Assembly (NCBI GenBank): GCA_963753105.1
Contig: CAVWBD010000003.1
Span: 124,001 to 188,000, forward strand
Origin: SZUA-36 sp963753105
Lineage (GTDB): Bacteria > Pseudomonadota > Gammaproteobacteria > Xanthomonadales > SZUA-36
DNA: 64,000 nt
Reading direction: 5' to 3'
Under the pieces are notes generated by a model. It saw nothing but the letters and a program-made list of their open reading frames with translations. It made no database searches and was not told the origin of the DNA. Positions 46,788 to 57,929 of the stretch are shown here, piece after piece; position 1 is the first letter of the stretch, and the number at the start of each line of letters is the position of its first letter. A program made the translations under genes and the position numbers.

Positions 46788-47638
46788 TTATTTCCGCAAA
46801 GTCTTCAGTCCTTGGAGTCGCCGGTGCAGTTCCTGCGCTTGTTCGGCAGGCGGGTTCCAACACGGCTTGACCGCCGATACCGTGATATAGCCTTCCAGGT
46901 GCGCGCGCACGTCGCCGTCCTCATCGTGTGGTTGCTCCGGGTCCACACCCAGCTTGTAGCCGGGTACAAGCTGGCCGGTTTCCGTGCAGTGGCGGTATAC
47001 CAGTTCAACGATATGTCCACCTGAAATCTCCGGGTGCAAAACGCCCTTGATCTGCTCAGGTGGCAGGGCCGGGTAATTGATATTGAGCAGTATGTTCCTG
47101 GGTAGCAGTCGGTCATCCGGGTCCTTTGGATTCAAGCAGGGAATCCACCACCGAGCGGATAAAGACCGCTGCAGGCTCCAGCACATCGTGGGTGCTGGGA
47201 AAGCGGCGCGGCGTGTGATTGGCCTCCTCGGGGTTCAGGCCGGCGGAAACGGCAATGGCGGGCACACCCAGGATGGCAGCAATGGCGGCGGCGCCGAAAG
47301 TGCCTGAAATATGCAGGTCCTGTCCCAGGTTCGGGCCAAAATTGATACCCGATATAACCAGGTCCGGCGGGTTGTGCTGTAGTAAATGACGCAGGGCCAC
47401 CAGCACGGTGTCGGCCGGTTGGCCATCCAGGTGCCAGCTCGTTTCCTCGGTCTGTTCCAGGGCCAGGTTCCTGCGGCTGGTGACCGCCATACCCGTGGCG
47501 CTGCGCTCGGTGCTCGGTGCCACCATGCTGACGTGGTAACCGGCCTCCTTCAAAACACGTTGCAGGGTGCGGATGCCGGGTGCGTGCGTGGCCGTCATCG
47601 TTGGTCAGAAGAATATGCAAAGGCGTGGCGGAATCCAT
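46788..47638 (-). CDS. surE: 5'/3'-nucleotidase SurE (two frameshifts)
   Basis: SurE is a metal-dependent nucleoside monophosphatase active in stationary phase. It starts MDSATPLHILLTNDDG, the metal-binding signature, and continues ERSATGMAVTS, DLVISGINFGPNLGQDLHISGTFGAA, NILLNINYP. Frames change near 47594 (NDDG to APGIRTLQRVL) and near 47130 (SLLESK to PDDRLLPRN). The length after correction is about 283 residues, slightly long because of a C-terminal extension ending LQGLKTLRK. In many gammaproteobacteria surE is next to pcm and nlpD; here it is not. Confidence 0.88.
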
Positions 47639-47681
47639 GCGGTATATTTTACCCCTTATTGCATAGATTGCTGGCGCAGGA

Positions 47682-49616
47682 TCAACCAGCGCCGGACAGG
47701 TCATTTTCTGCTTTTTCCAGCGCCTCGCTGGCTTCCAGCCATTCCCATTCCAGGGCGGACAGGCTTTCCTTCAAAGCAGCCTGTCTTTGTGTAAGCGCAG
47801 TCATTTCCTGCTTGCGCGATTCATCGGTATAGAGGTTTTCGTCGTGGAGAGTCTCCTCGACGGCACCCAGTTCATCGCGTTGCCTGGCCATCTCCTTGTC
47901 AAGCGCGCGAACCCGGTCGCTGAACGGTTTGAGCTGACGGCGCTTTTGGGCCTCTGCCTGGCGGGTTTGCCTGCGGCTGTTCCCGGCTGGCTTGCGAGGC
48001 GTCGATTCATCCTCACCTGCATCGCTGGAGGCTGACGATTCCTGCGCTTTCAGCCACGCCGGGTAGTCATCCAGCGAATCCTTGAATTCACTCAGCCGGG
48101 CGTCGTGCACGATGTAGAGTTCGTCACAGACACTGCGCAACAGGTGCCGGTCGTGTGAAATGACCAGCAGCGCGCCGCTGTATTCCGCCAGCGCTACACC
48201 CAATGCGTGACGCATTTCCAGGTCCAGGTGGTTGGTGGGTTCGTCCAGCAGCAACAGGTTGGGTTTTTGCAGCACCAGCAACGCCAGTACCAACCGTGCT
48301 TTTTCACCGCCGGAAAACGGCGCGACTGGATCGGTGACACGGTCGCCCTGGAAGCCGAACTGGCCGAGGTGTTTACGCAGGTCCAGTTCACGCATTTCCG
48401 GCGCCTGTCGCTGCACATGCCACAAGGGGCTGCAGTCCATGCGTAACAGCTCGAGTTGTTGCTGGGCAAAATAGCCGCTACAGGTGTAGTTATTGACTGT
48501 ACGTTCCCCGCCCAGAAGGGTGCTGCCATCGACCAGTGTCTTGACCAGTGTGGATTTGCCGGCGCCGTTGGCGCCCAGCAAGCCGATGCGGTCACCGGCG
48601 CCCAGGCGGAAACTCGAGCTCACCGACGACTCGTTTCGAGCCGTAACCCAGTATCGCGTTTTCCAGTTGCATCAGTTGCTGTGGCTGACGTTCCGGTTCG
48701 TGGAAACGGAAATGGAACTGCGAATCAACGTGCGCAGGCGCGATTTTGACCATGCGTTCCAGCATTTTCAGACGGCTCTGGGCCTGTTTTGCCTTGGTGG
48801 CCTTGTAACGGAAACGGTCGACGAAGCTCTGGATATGGCTGATTTCTTTCTGTTGCCGTGCGTACATCGCCTGTTGCAGGGCCAGTTGTTCCGCACGCAC
48901 TGCTTCAAACTGGCTGTAGTTACCGGTATAGGTCTTGAGCCCCTCGTGCTCGATATGCGCGATGTGGGTGCACAGCCCGTCGAGGAAATCCCGGTCATGC
49001 GAAATCAGCAGCAGAATGCCGCGCGTAGGACCGCAGCCAGCGTTCCAGCCAGAAGATGGCCGGCAGGTCCAGGTGGTTGGTGGGCTCATCCAGCAACAGG
49101 ATATCCGAGCGGCACATCAGCGCCTGCGCCAGGTTCAGCCGCATGCGCCAGCCACCGGAGAACTCATTGACGGGTTTGCTGCATGACTTCCGCGGTCAAA
49201 ACCCAGGCCGTGCAACAAGCGGGCCGCACGCGTCTCGGCGGTATAGCCGTCGATGTTGTCCATTTCCTCGTAGAAGCTGTGCAGACGCTCGTCGTGTCGC
49301 GTCGCCTGCCTCCAGTTTGGCAATGCTGGTCTGTAGCTTGCGCAAGCCATGGTCGCCGTCCATGACAAACTCAAAGCCGTGCTTTCCGACGTGGGGCTTT
49401 CCTGTGCCACGTGGGCAATGACGTCCTTGGGGTTGACCAGCAGGTCACCTGCGTCGCTGTCCAGTTGGCCGAGGATCAGGGAAAACAAGCGAAGTCTTGC
49501 CACTGCCATTGATACCGATGAGACCGACACGTTGACCGGGGTGGGCCTGCAGGCTGGCGTTCTCGAAATAGCAGTTTGTCGCCCCGGCGCAGTTCAATTT
49601 GTTTCAGTTGTAGCAT
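47682..49616 (-). CDS. yheS: ABC-F family ATPase, YheS-like (at least five frameshifts)
   Basis: ABC-F proteins are soluble twin-ATPase factors that act on the ribosome. The start reads MLQLKQIELRRGDKLLF and ABC1 has GINGSGKTSL, LLHGLGFD, SGGWRMRLNLAQALM and LLLDEPTNHLDLPAIFWLE; the linker is KEISHIQSFVDRFRYKATKAKQAQSR; ABC2 has LGANGAGKSTLVK, FSGGEKARLVLALL and LLLDEPTNHLDLEMRHAL. The C-terminal arm is coiled coil (about 90 residues). Breaks occur near 49565, 49492, 49390, 49280, 49180, 49030 and 48620, the densest cluster of indels in the window. The corrected length is near 640 residues. It is closest by eye to YheS/Uup. Confidence 0.85.
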
Positions 49617-49708
49617 GACGGTAGTTGCCGGGAGGTCGTATCAAGGGGGTGGCATTATAAAGCAGAACGGCTATAGATGGCTGGGCGTCGGGATTTCAAT
49701 TGATATTC

Positions 49709-49821
49709 TCAGGGGCAACTGGAGTTGATCAGGCCCTCCAGGTCCCGCATTTCGTCCGTGGGTCAGCAACGCTGGTCGCACCCAGCAACAACAGGGGTGC
49801 CAACTTGAGAAGTGTCGGCAT
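49709..49821 (-). CDS. Possible small exported peptide (frameshifted)
   Basis: From the ATG at 49821 the sequence encodes MPTLLKLAPLLLLGATSVADP, a good signal peptide with an Ala-x-Ala-like end. One base appears to be missing near 49771 (CGGACC region); with it restored, the product continues TDEMRDLEGLINSSCP and stops at 49709, a total of about 37 residues. A purine-rich GGGAGG lies 7 nt upstream of the ATG. No family was recognised, and a chance open frame cannot be excluded. Confidence 0.35.
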
Positions 49822-49964
49822 GACTGAACCTCCCATTTGTACAAACAGGTCAATTCCATAACGAGTTTAGCGGCCATGTGGGTTAAACTCGCTTTGATGA
49901 CTTCATATGGCGGCAAAGTCGTGGACTGGTCCGCTGGTAATAAAGCTGATAAAAAGGACGACAA

Positions 49965-50573
49965 GTGAAACATACCCTACCTGGACGATTAAAAAACCGC
50001 CGTTATATTTTTCTGCTGCCAGCCACCTTGATGGCTGGTCTGATGATGTCTTGTGCAACGGGGATAAGCGTGCGCAGTGACATGGATCCGGCTACGGATT
50101 TCAGTACTTTCACGAGCTACAATTTCTTTGAACCCATGGGTATCGAGAGTGGTTACAACTCGCCGATTTTTGGTGAACATTTCCGCGCTTCGCTCAACTC
50201 CGAATTGGCACAACGCGGTTACCGGGTATCGGGCAAGCCTGATTTTCTGATCAACGTGACGGTTCGTGGCGATGATAAAGTCGAAATGAAGTCATACAGC
50301 GCACCGTATATGACCGGTGGTTATTACTCCCGTCCGGGCGGTCCTTATTATGGTTCGGCAGTGGGGGTCGGTGTTTCAAGCACCAGGGTCGCCACCGAGG
50401 TTACCGAAGCTTCGGTGTTTATTGATTTTGTTGATCCTGAACAACACAAGCTGGTCTGGCAGGGCGTTGCCGTATTTGAAGCCAACGAGGACGTGGCCAC
50501 GCACTTGCGAGACGCGGTCTACACAACAGTCAACAAGGTACTCGCGGATTACCCGCACACTGCAGGAAATTGA
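49965..50573 (+). CDS. DUF4136 lipoprotein
   Basis: The 202-residue protein has a lipobox (GLMMSCATG) after a basic, hydrophobic signal. The rest matches DUF4136: DPATDFSTFTSYNFFEP, ASLNSELAQRGYR, PDFLINVTV, EASVFIDFVDPEQHKLVWQGVA and VNKVLADYP. The middle part (YMTGGYYSRPGGPYYGSAVG) is Gly/Tyr-rich. The family's role is unknown; members sit at the outer membrane. The next gene begins 16 nt after. Confidence 0.85.
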   Translation: MKHTLPGRLKNRRYIFLLPATLMAGLMMSCATGISVRSDMDPATDFSTFTSYNFFEPMGIESGYNSPIFGEHFRASLNSELAQRGYRVSGKPDFLINVTVRGDDKVEMKSYSAPYMTGGYYSRPGGPYYGSAVGVGVSSTRVATEVTEASVFIDFVDPEQHKLVWQGVAVFEANEDVATHLRDAVYTTVNKVLADYPHTAGN

Positions 50574-50588
50574 TGGCATGTGTGCTCG

Positions 50589-51182
50589 ATGACAAGACTG
50601 CTATTCATAATTTCTGTAGCGGTCCTGGCTTACTGGTTCTTTGAATACCGGGGAGACCGGCCAATCGTCTACCCGCCCGGGGTACTGGTCAACGAGCAAC
50701 CACTTCAGCAGGAGGTGTCGCCGTCACAATTCATGCTGGATGAATACCAGGTAACGCGCCGGGCGCGGTTTGAAATCCGCGCCAGGGTACTGTCAAAGGA
50801 ACCCTACTACCTGCGGCGTGATTCCGATCTTTCGCCACTTGACCTGGCGTTGGGCTGGGGCGTGATGTCCGACGAGGCTGTGCTCGACAGGATAGACATC
50901 AACCAGAGCGGCCGCTGGTATTTCACCCGTTACGAATATCCGGCGCCGCTTACTGACGCACAGATCACGGCCCATAGCAGCAATATGCACATGATCCCCG
51001 CGCGGAAGTCCGTCGAGAGGCGGCTCAAGGACCTGCGACCGGGGGATATCGTCAAGCTGGAGGGTCACCTGGTCGATGTAGACCACGCTTCGGGCTGGCG
51101 CTGGCGGACCTCCCTGTCACGCACCGACACCGGCAACGGCGCCTGCGAGATTGTTTACGTGGAATCAATAACGGTTGAATAG
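50589..51182 (+). CDS. Hypothetical single-pass membrane protein
   Basis: The start at 50589 gives 197 residues: a short N-terminal membrane helix (residues 3-15, LLFIISVAVLAYWFF) and a soluble, mostly beta domain. Segments such as YYLRRDSDLSPLDLALGWGVMSD and RDLRPGDIVKLEGHLVDVD followed by WRWRTSLSRTDTGNGACEIVYVE are reminiscent of small beta-barrel proteins seen near other envelope genes, but no family is claimed. It lies 15 nt after the DUF4136 gene and is probably co-expressed. The next gene is convergent, 5 nt away. Confidence 0.65.
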   Translation: MTRLLFIISVAVLAYWFFEYRGDRPIVYPPGVLVNEQPLQQEVSPSQFMLDEYQVTRRARFEIRARVLSKEPYYLRRDSDLSPLDLALGWGVMSDEAVLDRIDINQSGRWYFTRYEYPAPLTDAQITAHSSNMHMIPARKSVERRLKDLRPGDIVKLEGHLVDVDHASGWRWRTSLSRTDTGNGACEIVYVESITVE

Positions 51183-51187
51183 GCCGT

Positions 51188-52077
51188 TTAGAGCACCCGG
51201 GCCAGCAGCGTATTGATGATGCGCTCACAGCGCGACAGGTAACCGCCGCCGAACAGGTTAAGGTGATTGAGCATGTGGTACAGGTTGTACAGGTCATGGC
51301 GTAGCTGATGACCAGTGGGCAAGGGATAGCGCGCCTGGTACGCGGCATAGAAATCAGCGCCAAATCCACCGAATAAGCCGGTCATTGCGATGTCGGTTTC
51401 GCGGTCCCCGTAATAGGCGGCCGGGTCAAAGATCACCGGTTTACCGTCAGCCAGGTAAGCCTTGTTGCCGGACCACAGGTCACCGTGCAGCAGCGATGCG
51501 GCGGGCTGGTGGTCAGCCAGCAGCAGGTGCAGGTTGTCCAGCAGCCGTTCACCGGCGTTAGCCAGGCGTTTGCCATAAACAGTAGTCCGGGCCATTTCAA
51601 GCTGTGGTCGTAGCCGGTATTCCCGCCAGAAGGTGAGCCAATCGTCGCAACGCGTGTTGTACTGCGGCGTGCTGCCGATGTAATTGTCGCTATGCCAGCC
51701 ATGCTGGCCGGCAGTCACGTGGTGCAGTGCTGCAAGCTGCTCACCCAACAGTGCTTCAGAACCATGGGACCTGAGTTCCAGGTATTCAAGCACCAGCCAG
51801 TCGGTATTACCGGTCTTGCCATACGCGATGGGTGCCGGAACCCTGATGCAGTCCTGTTGTGCAGTTTCGGCCAGGGCCTGCGCCTCCGCCTCGAACATGC
51901 CGTCGGGCGCGTTGTGGTGATATTTCAAAAACCACTTTCTTGTGCCGTCGGTGAGCAGGGCGGCCTGGTTGATGTCGCCACCGGGCAGACGGTCGGCCCA
52001 TTCCAATGCCCGACGCTTCCCAGTGCATCTGAAAGGCCGCTCCGGATCGATTCGAGCAGGTCGTTTTTCTGAAACAT
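51188..52077 (-). CDS. Fructosamine kinase family protein (one frameshift)
   Basis: The family phosphorylates ketoamines or related sugar amines to reverse glycation. The sequence has MEWADRLPGGDINQAALL, KWFLKYH (the ATP-binding lysine), HGDLWSGNKAYLADGKPVIFDPAAYYGDRETDIAM (the catalytic loop and metal Asp), and LYNLYHMLNHLNLFGGGYL at the end. One base is missing near 52010; restoring it joins the N-terminus MFQKNDLLESIRSG. The corrected length is about 296 residues. It resembles E. coli YniA. It ends 5 nt from the upstream convergent gene and is divergent from gabD. Confidence 0.85.
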
Positions 52078-52198
52078 GGGCTGATTTTACGCCTGCGATC
52101 CGGTGGCTGCACCACCGCCCTGGCGGGACAGGTGTTACATGTGCCTGAGATCAGGAATACGGGTAAAATGGGGTCACACACTGGCGGAGGTTCAGGAC

Positions 52199-53662
52199 GT
52201 GGGAATTTCACTATCAGACCGGGGCTTGCTCAAGACAGGCGCGTACATCGACGGGCAGTGGGTTGCGGCGGATAATCGGCGAGACGCTTGATGTCGTTAA
52301 CCCGGCCACGGGTGAGGTGATCGCCAGGGTCGCAAAATGTGGCACGGCTGAAACACGCCGGGCCATCGAGGCGGCCGAGGCCGCGCAGATTGAATGGCGC
52401 AGACGCCCTATCAAGGAGCGCTCCGCGATATTGCGCAAGTGGTTTAACCTGATGATGGCGGCCCAGGAGGACCTGGCACAGATACTGACCGCTGAACAGG
52501 GCAAACCATTGGCGGAGGCACGTGGTGAAATTGCCTACGGTGCCAGTTATATCGAGTGGTTTGCCGAGGAGGGCAAGCGCATCTACGGCGACATCATCCC
52601 GCACACGGCCATGGACAAGCGGATCGTGTGCATCAAGCAACCGGTCGGGGTCGTGGCCTGCATCACGCCATGGAATTTTCCCAACGCCATGCTGACCCGC
52701 AAGATTGCACCGGCCCTGGCCGCGGGCTGCACGGTGGTGTGCAAGCCGGCCAACGCAACACCGTTGTCGGCCTATGCTTTTGCCGAATTGGCGGAACGCG
52801 CCGGTGTGCCGGCTGGTGTCATCAACCTGGTCACAGGTATCACTGCGGAAATCGGCAAGGAACTGACCTCCAACCCGATCGTGCGCAAATTGACCTTCAC
52901 CGGCTCGACACCGGTGGGCAAGCAATTGATGGCGGAATGTGCGGCACGGTAAAGCGTACCTCGATGGAACTGGGTGGCAACGCGCCGTTTATCGTTTTTG
53001 ACGATGCGGACCTGGATACCGCGGTGGCCGGGGCCATGGCGAGCAAGTACCGCGCTTCCGGCCAGACCTGCGTGTGTGCCAACCGCATCCTGATCCAGGA
53101 AGGTATTTACGATGCTTTTGCGGAGAAACTGGCAAAAGCCGTGGAGGGCCTGAAAGTGGGTAACGGGGCGGACGAGGGTGTCACCATCGGGCCGTTGATC
53201 GATGAGACTGCTGTCAATGACGTGATGGATTTTGTTGACGATGCTGTCGACAAAGGCGCACGTGTGATTGCCGGCGGAAAGCGCTCCGAACTGGGCGCCT
53301 GTTTCGTCGAACCGACCATACTGACCAATGTCAGCGATGACATGCGTGTTTTCAGCGAAGAAATTTTCGGCCCGGTCGCCCCGCTGTTCAAATTCAGCAC
53401 GGAGCAAGAGGCCATCGCGATGGCCAACGACACCGAATTCGGCCTGGCCTGCTATTTCTATTCGCGTGACATCGGGCGGATCTGGCGGGTGGCCGAAGGC
53501 CTCGAGTACGGTATCGTTGGAATCAACGAGGGCATTATTTCCAACGAGATGGCGCCGTTCGGTGGTGTCAAGGAGTCCGGTCAGGGCCGTGAAGGTTCGA
53601 AGTACGGTCTGGATGACTACCTTGAGATCAAGTACATGTGCATGGGTGGTATCGACCGGTAA
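52199..53662 (+). CDS. gabD: NAD(P)-dependent succinate-semialdehyde dehydrogenase (two frameshifts)
   Basis: GabD oxidises succinate semialdehyde to succinate at the end of GABA breakdown. The protein begins SLSDRGLLKTGAYIDGQWV, has LTAEQGKPLAEARGEI, GVVACITPWNFPNAM, FTGSTPVGKQLM, SMELGGNAPFIVFDDADLDTAV with the catalytic Glu, and SGQTCVCANRILIQ with the catalytic Cys. The end SGQGREGSKYGLDDYLEIKYMC is the GabD signature. Breaks are near 52275 (one extra base) and 52950 (one missing). The GTG at 52199 follows CGGAGG by 9 nt. About 487 residues after correction. Confidence 0.9.
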
Positions 53663-53742
53663 CTGGTATGCTGTGAACCTGCCAGGTACTGCCGTGCCAA
53701 GAATTATTGCACGGTGTGCTGGCAGTGAAATCTGGAAAGAAA

Positions 53743-54552
53743 ATGCAAACACAATACTCAGTGAGTGCAACGCGCGGCGTGCCGTTGACGAGCCGCCACG
53801 CCCTGAGTTTGCTTAGCTTTAACATCCAGACCGGGGTCGAAACCCGCGATTTCCACGAATATGTCACCAAGAGCTGGAAACACCTGCTACCGTTGCGTGA
53901 ACGGATCTCGAACCTGAACCGTATCGCCAACCTGGTGCAATCCTACGACATCGTCGGTTTGCAGGAAGTGGATTCCGGTAGCCTGCGAACCGGTTTCCTG
54001 GATCAGACCGAATACCTGGCCCACCGGGCGCGATTCCCATACTGGTACCGCCAGGTCAATCGCAGCCTGGGCAAGATCGCCCAGCACAGCAATGGTGTAC
54101 TTGAGCCGGGTGCGGCCCAGTTTCATCGACGAGCACAAGCTGCCGGGCTATGCGGGGCAGGGGCGCGATGCTGGTCGAGTTGAAAACCAACCGGGAGCCC
54201 CTGATGGTTTGCATCATGCACCTGGCACTGGGTAAACGTGCCCGCAGGTTGCAACTGGCCTACATCGGTGAACTGGTCGGCGAATACCCGCAGCTGGTAG
54301 TCATGGGTGATTTCAATTGCGGGATAGAATCCGACGGAACTACAGGAACTGGTGCATAACACCCACCTGAAACTGCCCATCGAGAATCTGAAAACCTTTC
54401 CCAGCTGGAATCCAAACCGCAAGTTCGATCACATCCTGATTTCTGAATCACTGCAGTTGACAAAAACCGACGTACTGGAACATACCCATTCGGACCACCT
54501 GCCGATTAGCGTGCATATCGAACTACCCGAAGATGTCTACCTGGCAGATTAG
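53743..54552 (+). CDS. Endonuclease/exonuclease/phosphatase family protein (two frameshifts)
   Basis: The EEP fold is visible in LSLLSFNIQTG (the metal Asn), IVGLQEVDSG (the metal Glu), QLVVMGDFNCGIES (Asp and Asn) and HSDHLPISVHI (the catalytic Asp-His). This fold includes nucleases, phosphodiesterases and sphingomyelinases, so no substrate is proposed. The frame changes near 54105 and 54340; the corrected length is about 269 residues. No signal peptide is seen. It lies 81 nt after gabD and may be unrelated to it. Confidence 0.8.
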
Positions 54553-54645
54553 CGGTTGAAAGGATTCAGGTTCATTTTTCTGTGGAGGGGCCAGCTTGCT
54601 GGCCGCGATTGACCCGGAAATATGAACTAACCCCTTTTTTTGCCC

Positions 54646-54676
54646 TAAAAAAACCAGCCCCGTTTCCAGGGGCTGG
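54646..54676 (-). terminator. Rho-independent terminator of the second TonB receptor
   Basis: On the minus strand CCAGCCCC and GGGGCTGG (plus 54654-54661 and 54669-54676) form a perfect eight-base GC-rich stem with a seven-base loop; seven T residues follow in the transcription direction (plus-strand A run 54647-54653). It lies 40 nt after the receptor stop codon. Confidence 0.8.
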
Positions 54677-54715
54677 TCGGTGTTGTCAGGCAATAAATCT
54701 GCCTATATCTTTAAC

Positions 54716-57700
54716 TCATTCAAAACCCACTTCGATACCTGCAAATACATAGCGTCCAACACCACCACCGTACGGGCTGTCGAAGTTACCCGGGCCGCTG
54801 GCATAGGTATCACCACCGGTCGGGATAAACGGACCCTGGTCGTTGAACATGTTCCTGACACCGGCATACAAGCGCAGGCTGTCCGCCCAATCGGTGCGCA
54901 TGGTATAAGACGCGCTGAGATCATGCGTTATATAGGCCGGGAAATGGTAGTAGTCCAACTTTTCCGGGTTCGCGATGCAATCGCTGTCACCGCTGGCACA
55001 CCTGGCATCATTGTCGTCCATGAACTCATTCCATTCATCCATGCGATCGTAATTGTCGACGACTGAACTCCTGTACTTGGTCGTCCAGCGTAGCCGCCAG
55101 CCTTCATAGCGCCAGGTCAGGGAGGCGGTCGCCCGGTCATCGAAATTCTTGTAAGAGACTTGACCCGTGTAATCGACCGTCACCAGGCCATCGAGACCCT
55201 GGTAGGTGTCGCTGTCCTCTAGCATATGGGTCCAGTCCAGCTTCAAGGTCAGGTCGCCTTTCGAGGTGAAATCCCAGACATAGTCCATGGCCACGTCAAC
55301 ACCCCTGGTCGTACCGGAGTCAAGGTTGTATTGGCGGTTCATGATCTGGTAGATCTGCCCGTCGGCATCATGGCGGCTGATTTCATTACAGAAAGGATTG
55401 TCGGAACCCCATGGCTGCGTGGAGTCATAGCACTGTGCCATGATTTCTGCATTATCGATTTCAGTGATCTTGTCCTCGATGGAGATATCCCAGTAGTCCA
55501 CGGCCAGGCGCAGGTTTTCCGCCCATGACGGGTTAATGCTGAAACCGACGGTCCAGGTGTCTGCAGTTTCTTCAAACACGTCCGGGTTACCGGCGGAAGG
55601 GCCATAGCCGTTGTTTTCATCCGGGAATCCGTCTGCCTGCTCCTCTGGTGGAAGCTCCAGGAGGGCAGCTATGATTCCTGGCTCCAGTCGGCAGTTATCG
55701 TATACGCGGCCCGGTGTCAGGCTTGGGTCGAGTGTTGTGCCTTCGCAGATATCGTTAATCGAATCGTAGTCACCACGTGGCGGTGAGTACAACTCGGCCA
55801 GGGTCGGTGCGCGCTGGGCACGGGCGTAGTTGGCGCGCAGCCTGTAGCCATCCACCGGTTCCCAGATCAGGCCTGCCGTGTAGCTTATGACCGTGTCGAT
55901 TCCTGACGGGCTGTAGTCGGCCACGCGTGCGGAGATCTCGAGATCAAGCTTGTCTGACAAAGGGAATGCCATTTCGGTAAAGGCTTCCCAGACGTCATAG
56001 TCAGCGGCAAATGATGGGATCAGGTTGAACGTGATGCCGCCATACTGGCTGCCTTCGTCGGTCTTCAGGTCCACGGCGTCCTTGCGATACTCGATGCCGA
56101 ATACCGCCGGTACGGTGCCCGCCGGCATTTCGAACAGGTCGCCCGAAACGTAGGCCAGCGCTTGTGTCTGTTCGACCGTGGAATCAATGGTCGGGTTGAC
56201 ACGCAGCCACCAGGCCATTTCTTCCGTGATCGAGCCGACACCAAATACGTTCAACGGCACACAACCCGCTGCCCTGGCTTCAGGATCTGCACACCAGATG
56301 GTCACGCCGTCCGGGGCATATTCGGCATCCAGTGCCTGCCGTTCCTTGACCACGTCAATTTCGTTGGCCCGGAGTTGCTTCTGGTGGGATTTGCCATAGC
56401 TGATGGAGGCATCCCATTGCCAGTCGTTGGCAAATTCACCTTGCAGTACGAATAAACCACGGAAGGTGGTGCGCTTGTTATCGGTCGTGATATGGCCGAC
56501 TTCGAACATACGCCGTTCCCAGTCAATAGAGCTGTTGGCAATGGCTAGAACTTCATCGGGAACGAAGGGGTTATCGAGGGCTATCTTCCCGGGTGTGATT
56601 GTGCTTGGCTCCAGTGTTATCGCGGTCAAGAATCAGCACCTCGCCACCGTCATATTCGTCTTCCGGGGACTTGTCGTTGAAGGAGTTGTTCTCGGAGTAC
56701 ATCATCTGGAAGGTGGCTTTGACATCATTGTCAAAATCGTAAGTGGTCTTGAATGCCAGCGAATAACGGTCTTCCGGAACCTTGAGCTGTACAAATTGCT
56801 CGGAGTGGATGCCGTCACGTTCTTCCGACCAGTCGTCATGCAAATGCCGTTTTCGTCGTACCAGATGCCGCCGTTGCCGCGGCCTTCCTCGAACACGCCG
56901 CCGGCGATGCCGTCACTGCGGTTACGCCAATCACTCTTGTCGGGTACGTCACGTATGCATTGGTAACTGTTCTCGGTTAGGACCTGGTTGCACATGTCGT
57001 CTTCGTCGTAGCGGTAATAGGCTTCGATCTTTGCCCTGTCACGTTCATAGGGCTTGATGCCTTTCTCGTCGTTGAAGACTGCACCGAAGAACACATAACC
57101 GCGGTTATCGGAAAAAAACGTGCCATATTGCGCGACCGCCGTAGTTTCTTCGCCACCGCCATCGGTATAGCCGCCATAACGGCCTTCAAAGCCCAGGCCC
57201 ACGTAATCTGTCTGCGTGATGATATTGACCACACCGGCGATGGCGTCCGAGCCATAGGCCGCGGAAGAACCACCGGTAATGATTTCGACCCGCTTGATAA
57301 ACGGGGTCGGAATGCTGTTGAGGCTGACGCCGTTGGAACTGAACTGGTTGGGTACAGTACGGCGGCCATCGATCAGCACCAGGGTCCTGTCGTTGCCCTG
57401 GTTACGCAAGTTCATGGTCGTAATACCGGTCGCATTGACCAGGGATTGCGAATTGGTGTTATTTGTCCCTTCAAATACTGCTGGCAATTCGTCAACCAGT
57501 ATCTCCGCCAAAGAGCCAAGACCGGTGTCCTGGATGGCCTGGTTTTCCATCATGACCAGTGGAGTTGAGACTGTGTAGCTGTCGCGGCGTAAACGCGAAC
57601 CGGTAACAACCACTTCTTCAAGTACGCCTTCCTCTTCCATTGCTGTGACGTCAGTAGCCTGGTCGGTTTGAGCCCAGGCCGATCCTGCCAGCGCGATGCA

Positions 57701-57745
57701 AATCGAGTAGAAAAGTGTGTGCCTGCATAGTGGAATAAGTTTCAT
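54716..57745 (-). CDS. TonB-dependent receptor, VVVTGSR type (two frameshifts)
   Basis: A signal peptide (ending GSAWAQ) precedes the TonB-box-like part and the plug EEVVVTGSRLRRDSYTVSTPL, LRNQGNDRTLVLIDGRR and GGSSAAYGSDAIAGVVNIIT. The barrel runs to a terminal aromatic (YVFAGIEVGFE). Receptors with this plug are abundant in organisms that take up glycans and peptides. Breaks are near 56838 and 56625; corrected length is about 1008 residues. The start at 57745 has AGGAG 8 nt upstream. It is divergent from a LysR gene and followed by a strong terminator. Its ligand is unknown; the amidase three genes away suggests an amide or peptide. Confidence 0.88.
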
Positions 57746-57775
57746 ACGAATTACTCCTGAAGATTTTAGTTTTTG

Positions 57776-57881
57776 GATTCCATGAGGAATCATGAATCAA
57801 AAAGATTCATGACCCAATATACCAACCGGATTATGAATTTCTGTTGCTATTTGTTTCTAATGTTATGCGCGAGGCGCATAA
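57776..57881. promoter_or_regulatory. Dyad cluster in the receptor-LysR gap, probable LysR operators
   Basis: Three perfect dyads occupy 57776-57881: GATTCC-ATGA-GGAATC (57776-57791), TCATGAATC-AAAAA-GATTCATGA (57790-57812) and TTATGCGC-GAG-GCGCATAA (57863-57881). The third contains T-N11-A (57866 and 57878), the LysR-type box, and ends 48 nt before the LysR start; the second holds T-N11-A too (57797 and 57809). LysR regulators usually bind such sites in the gap to a divergent target. Binding is not shown. Confidence 0.65.
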
Positions 57882-57929
57882 TAGATATCAACTCGATGAG
57901 AAAGCGTACTAATCGGACCGGAGGCAGTT

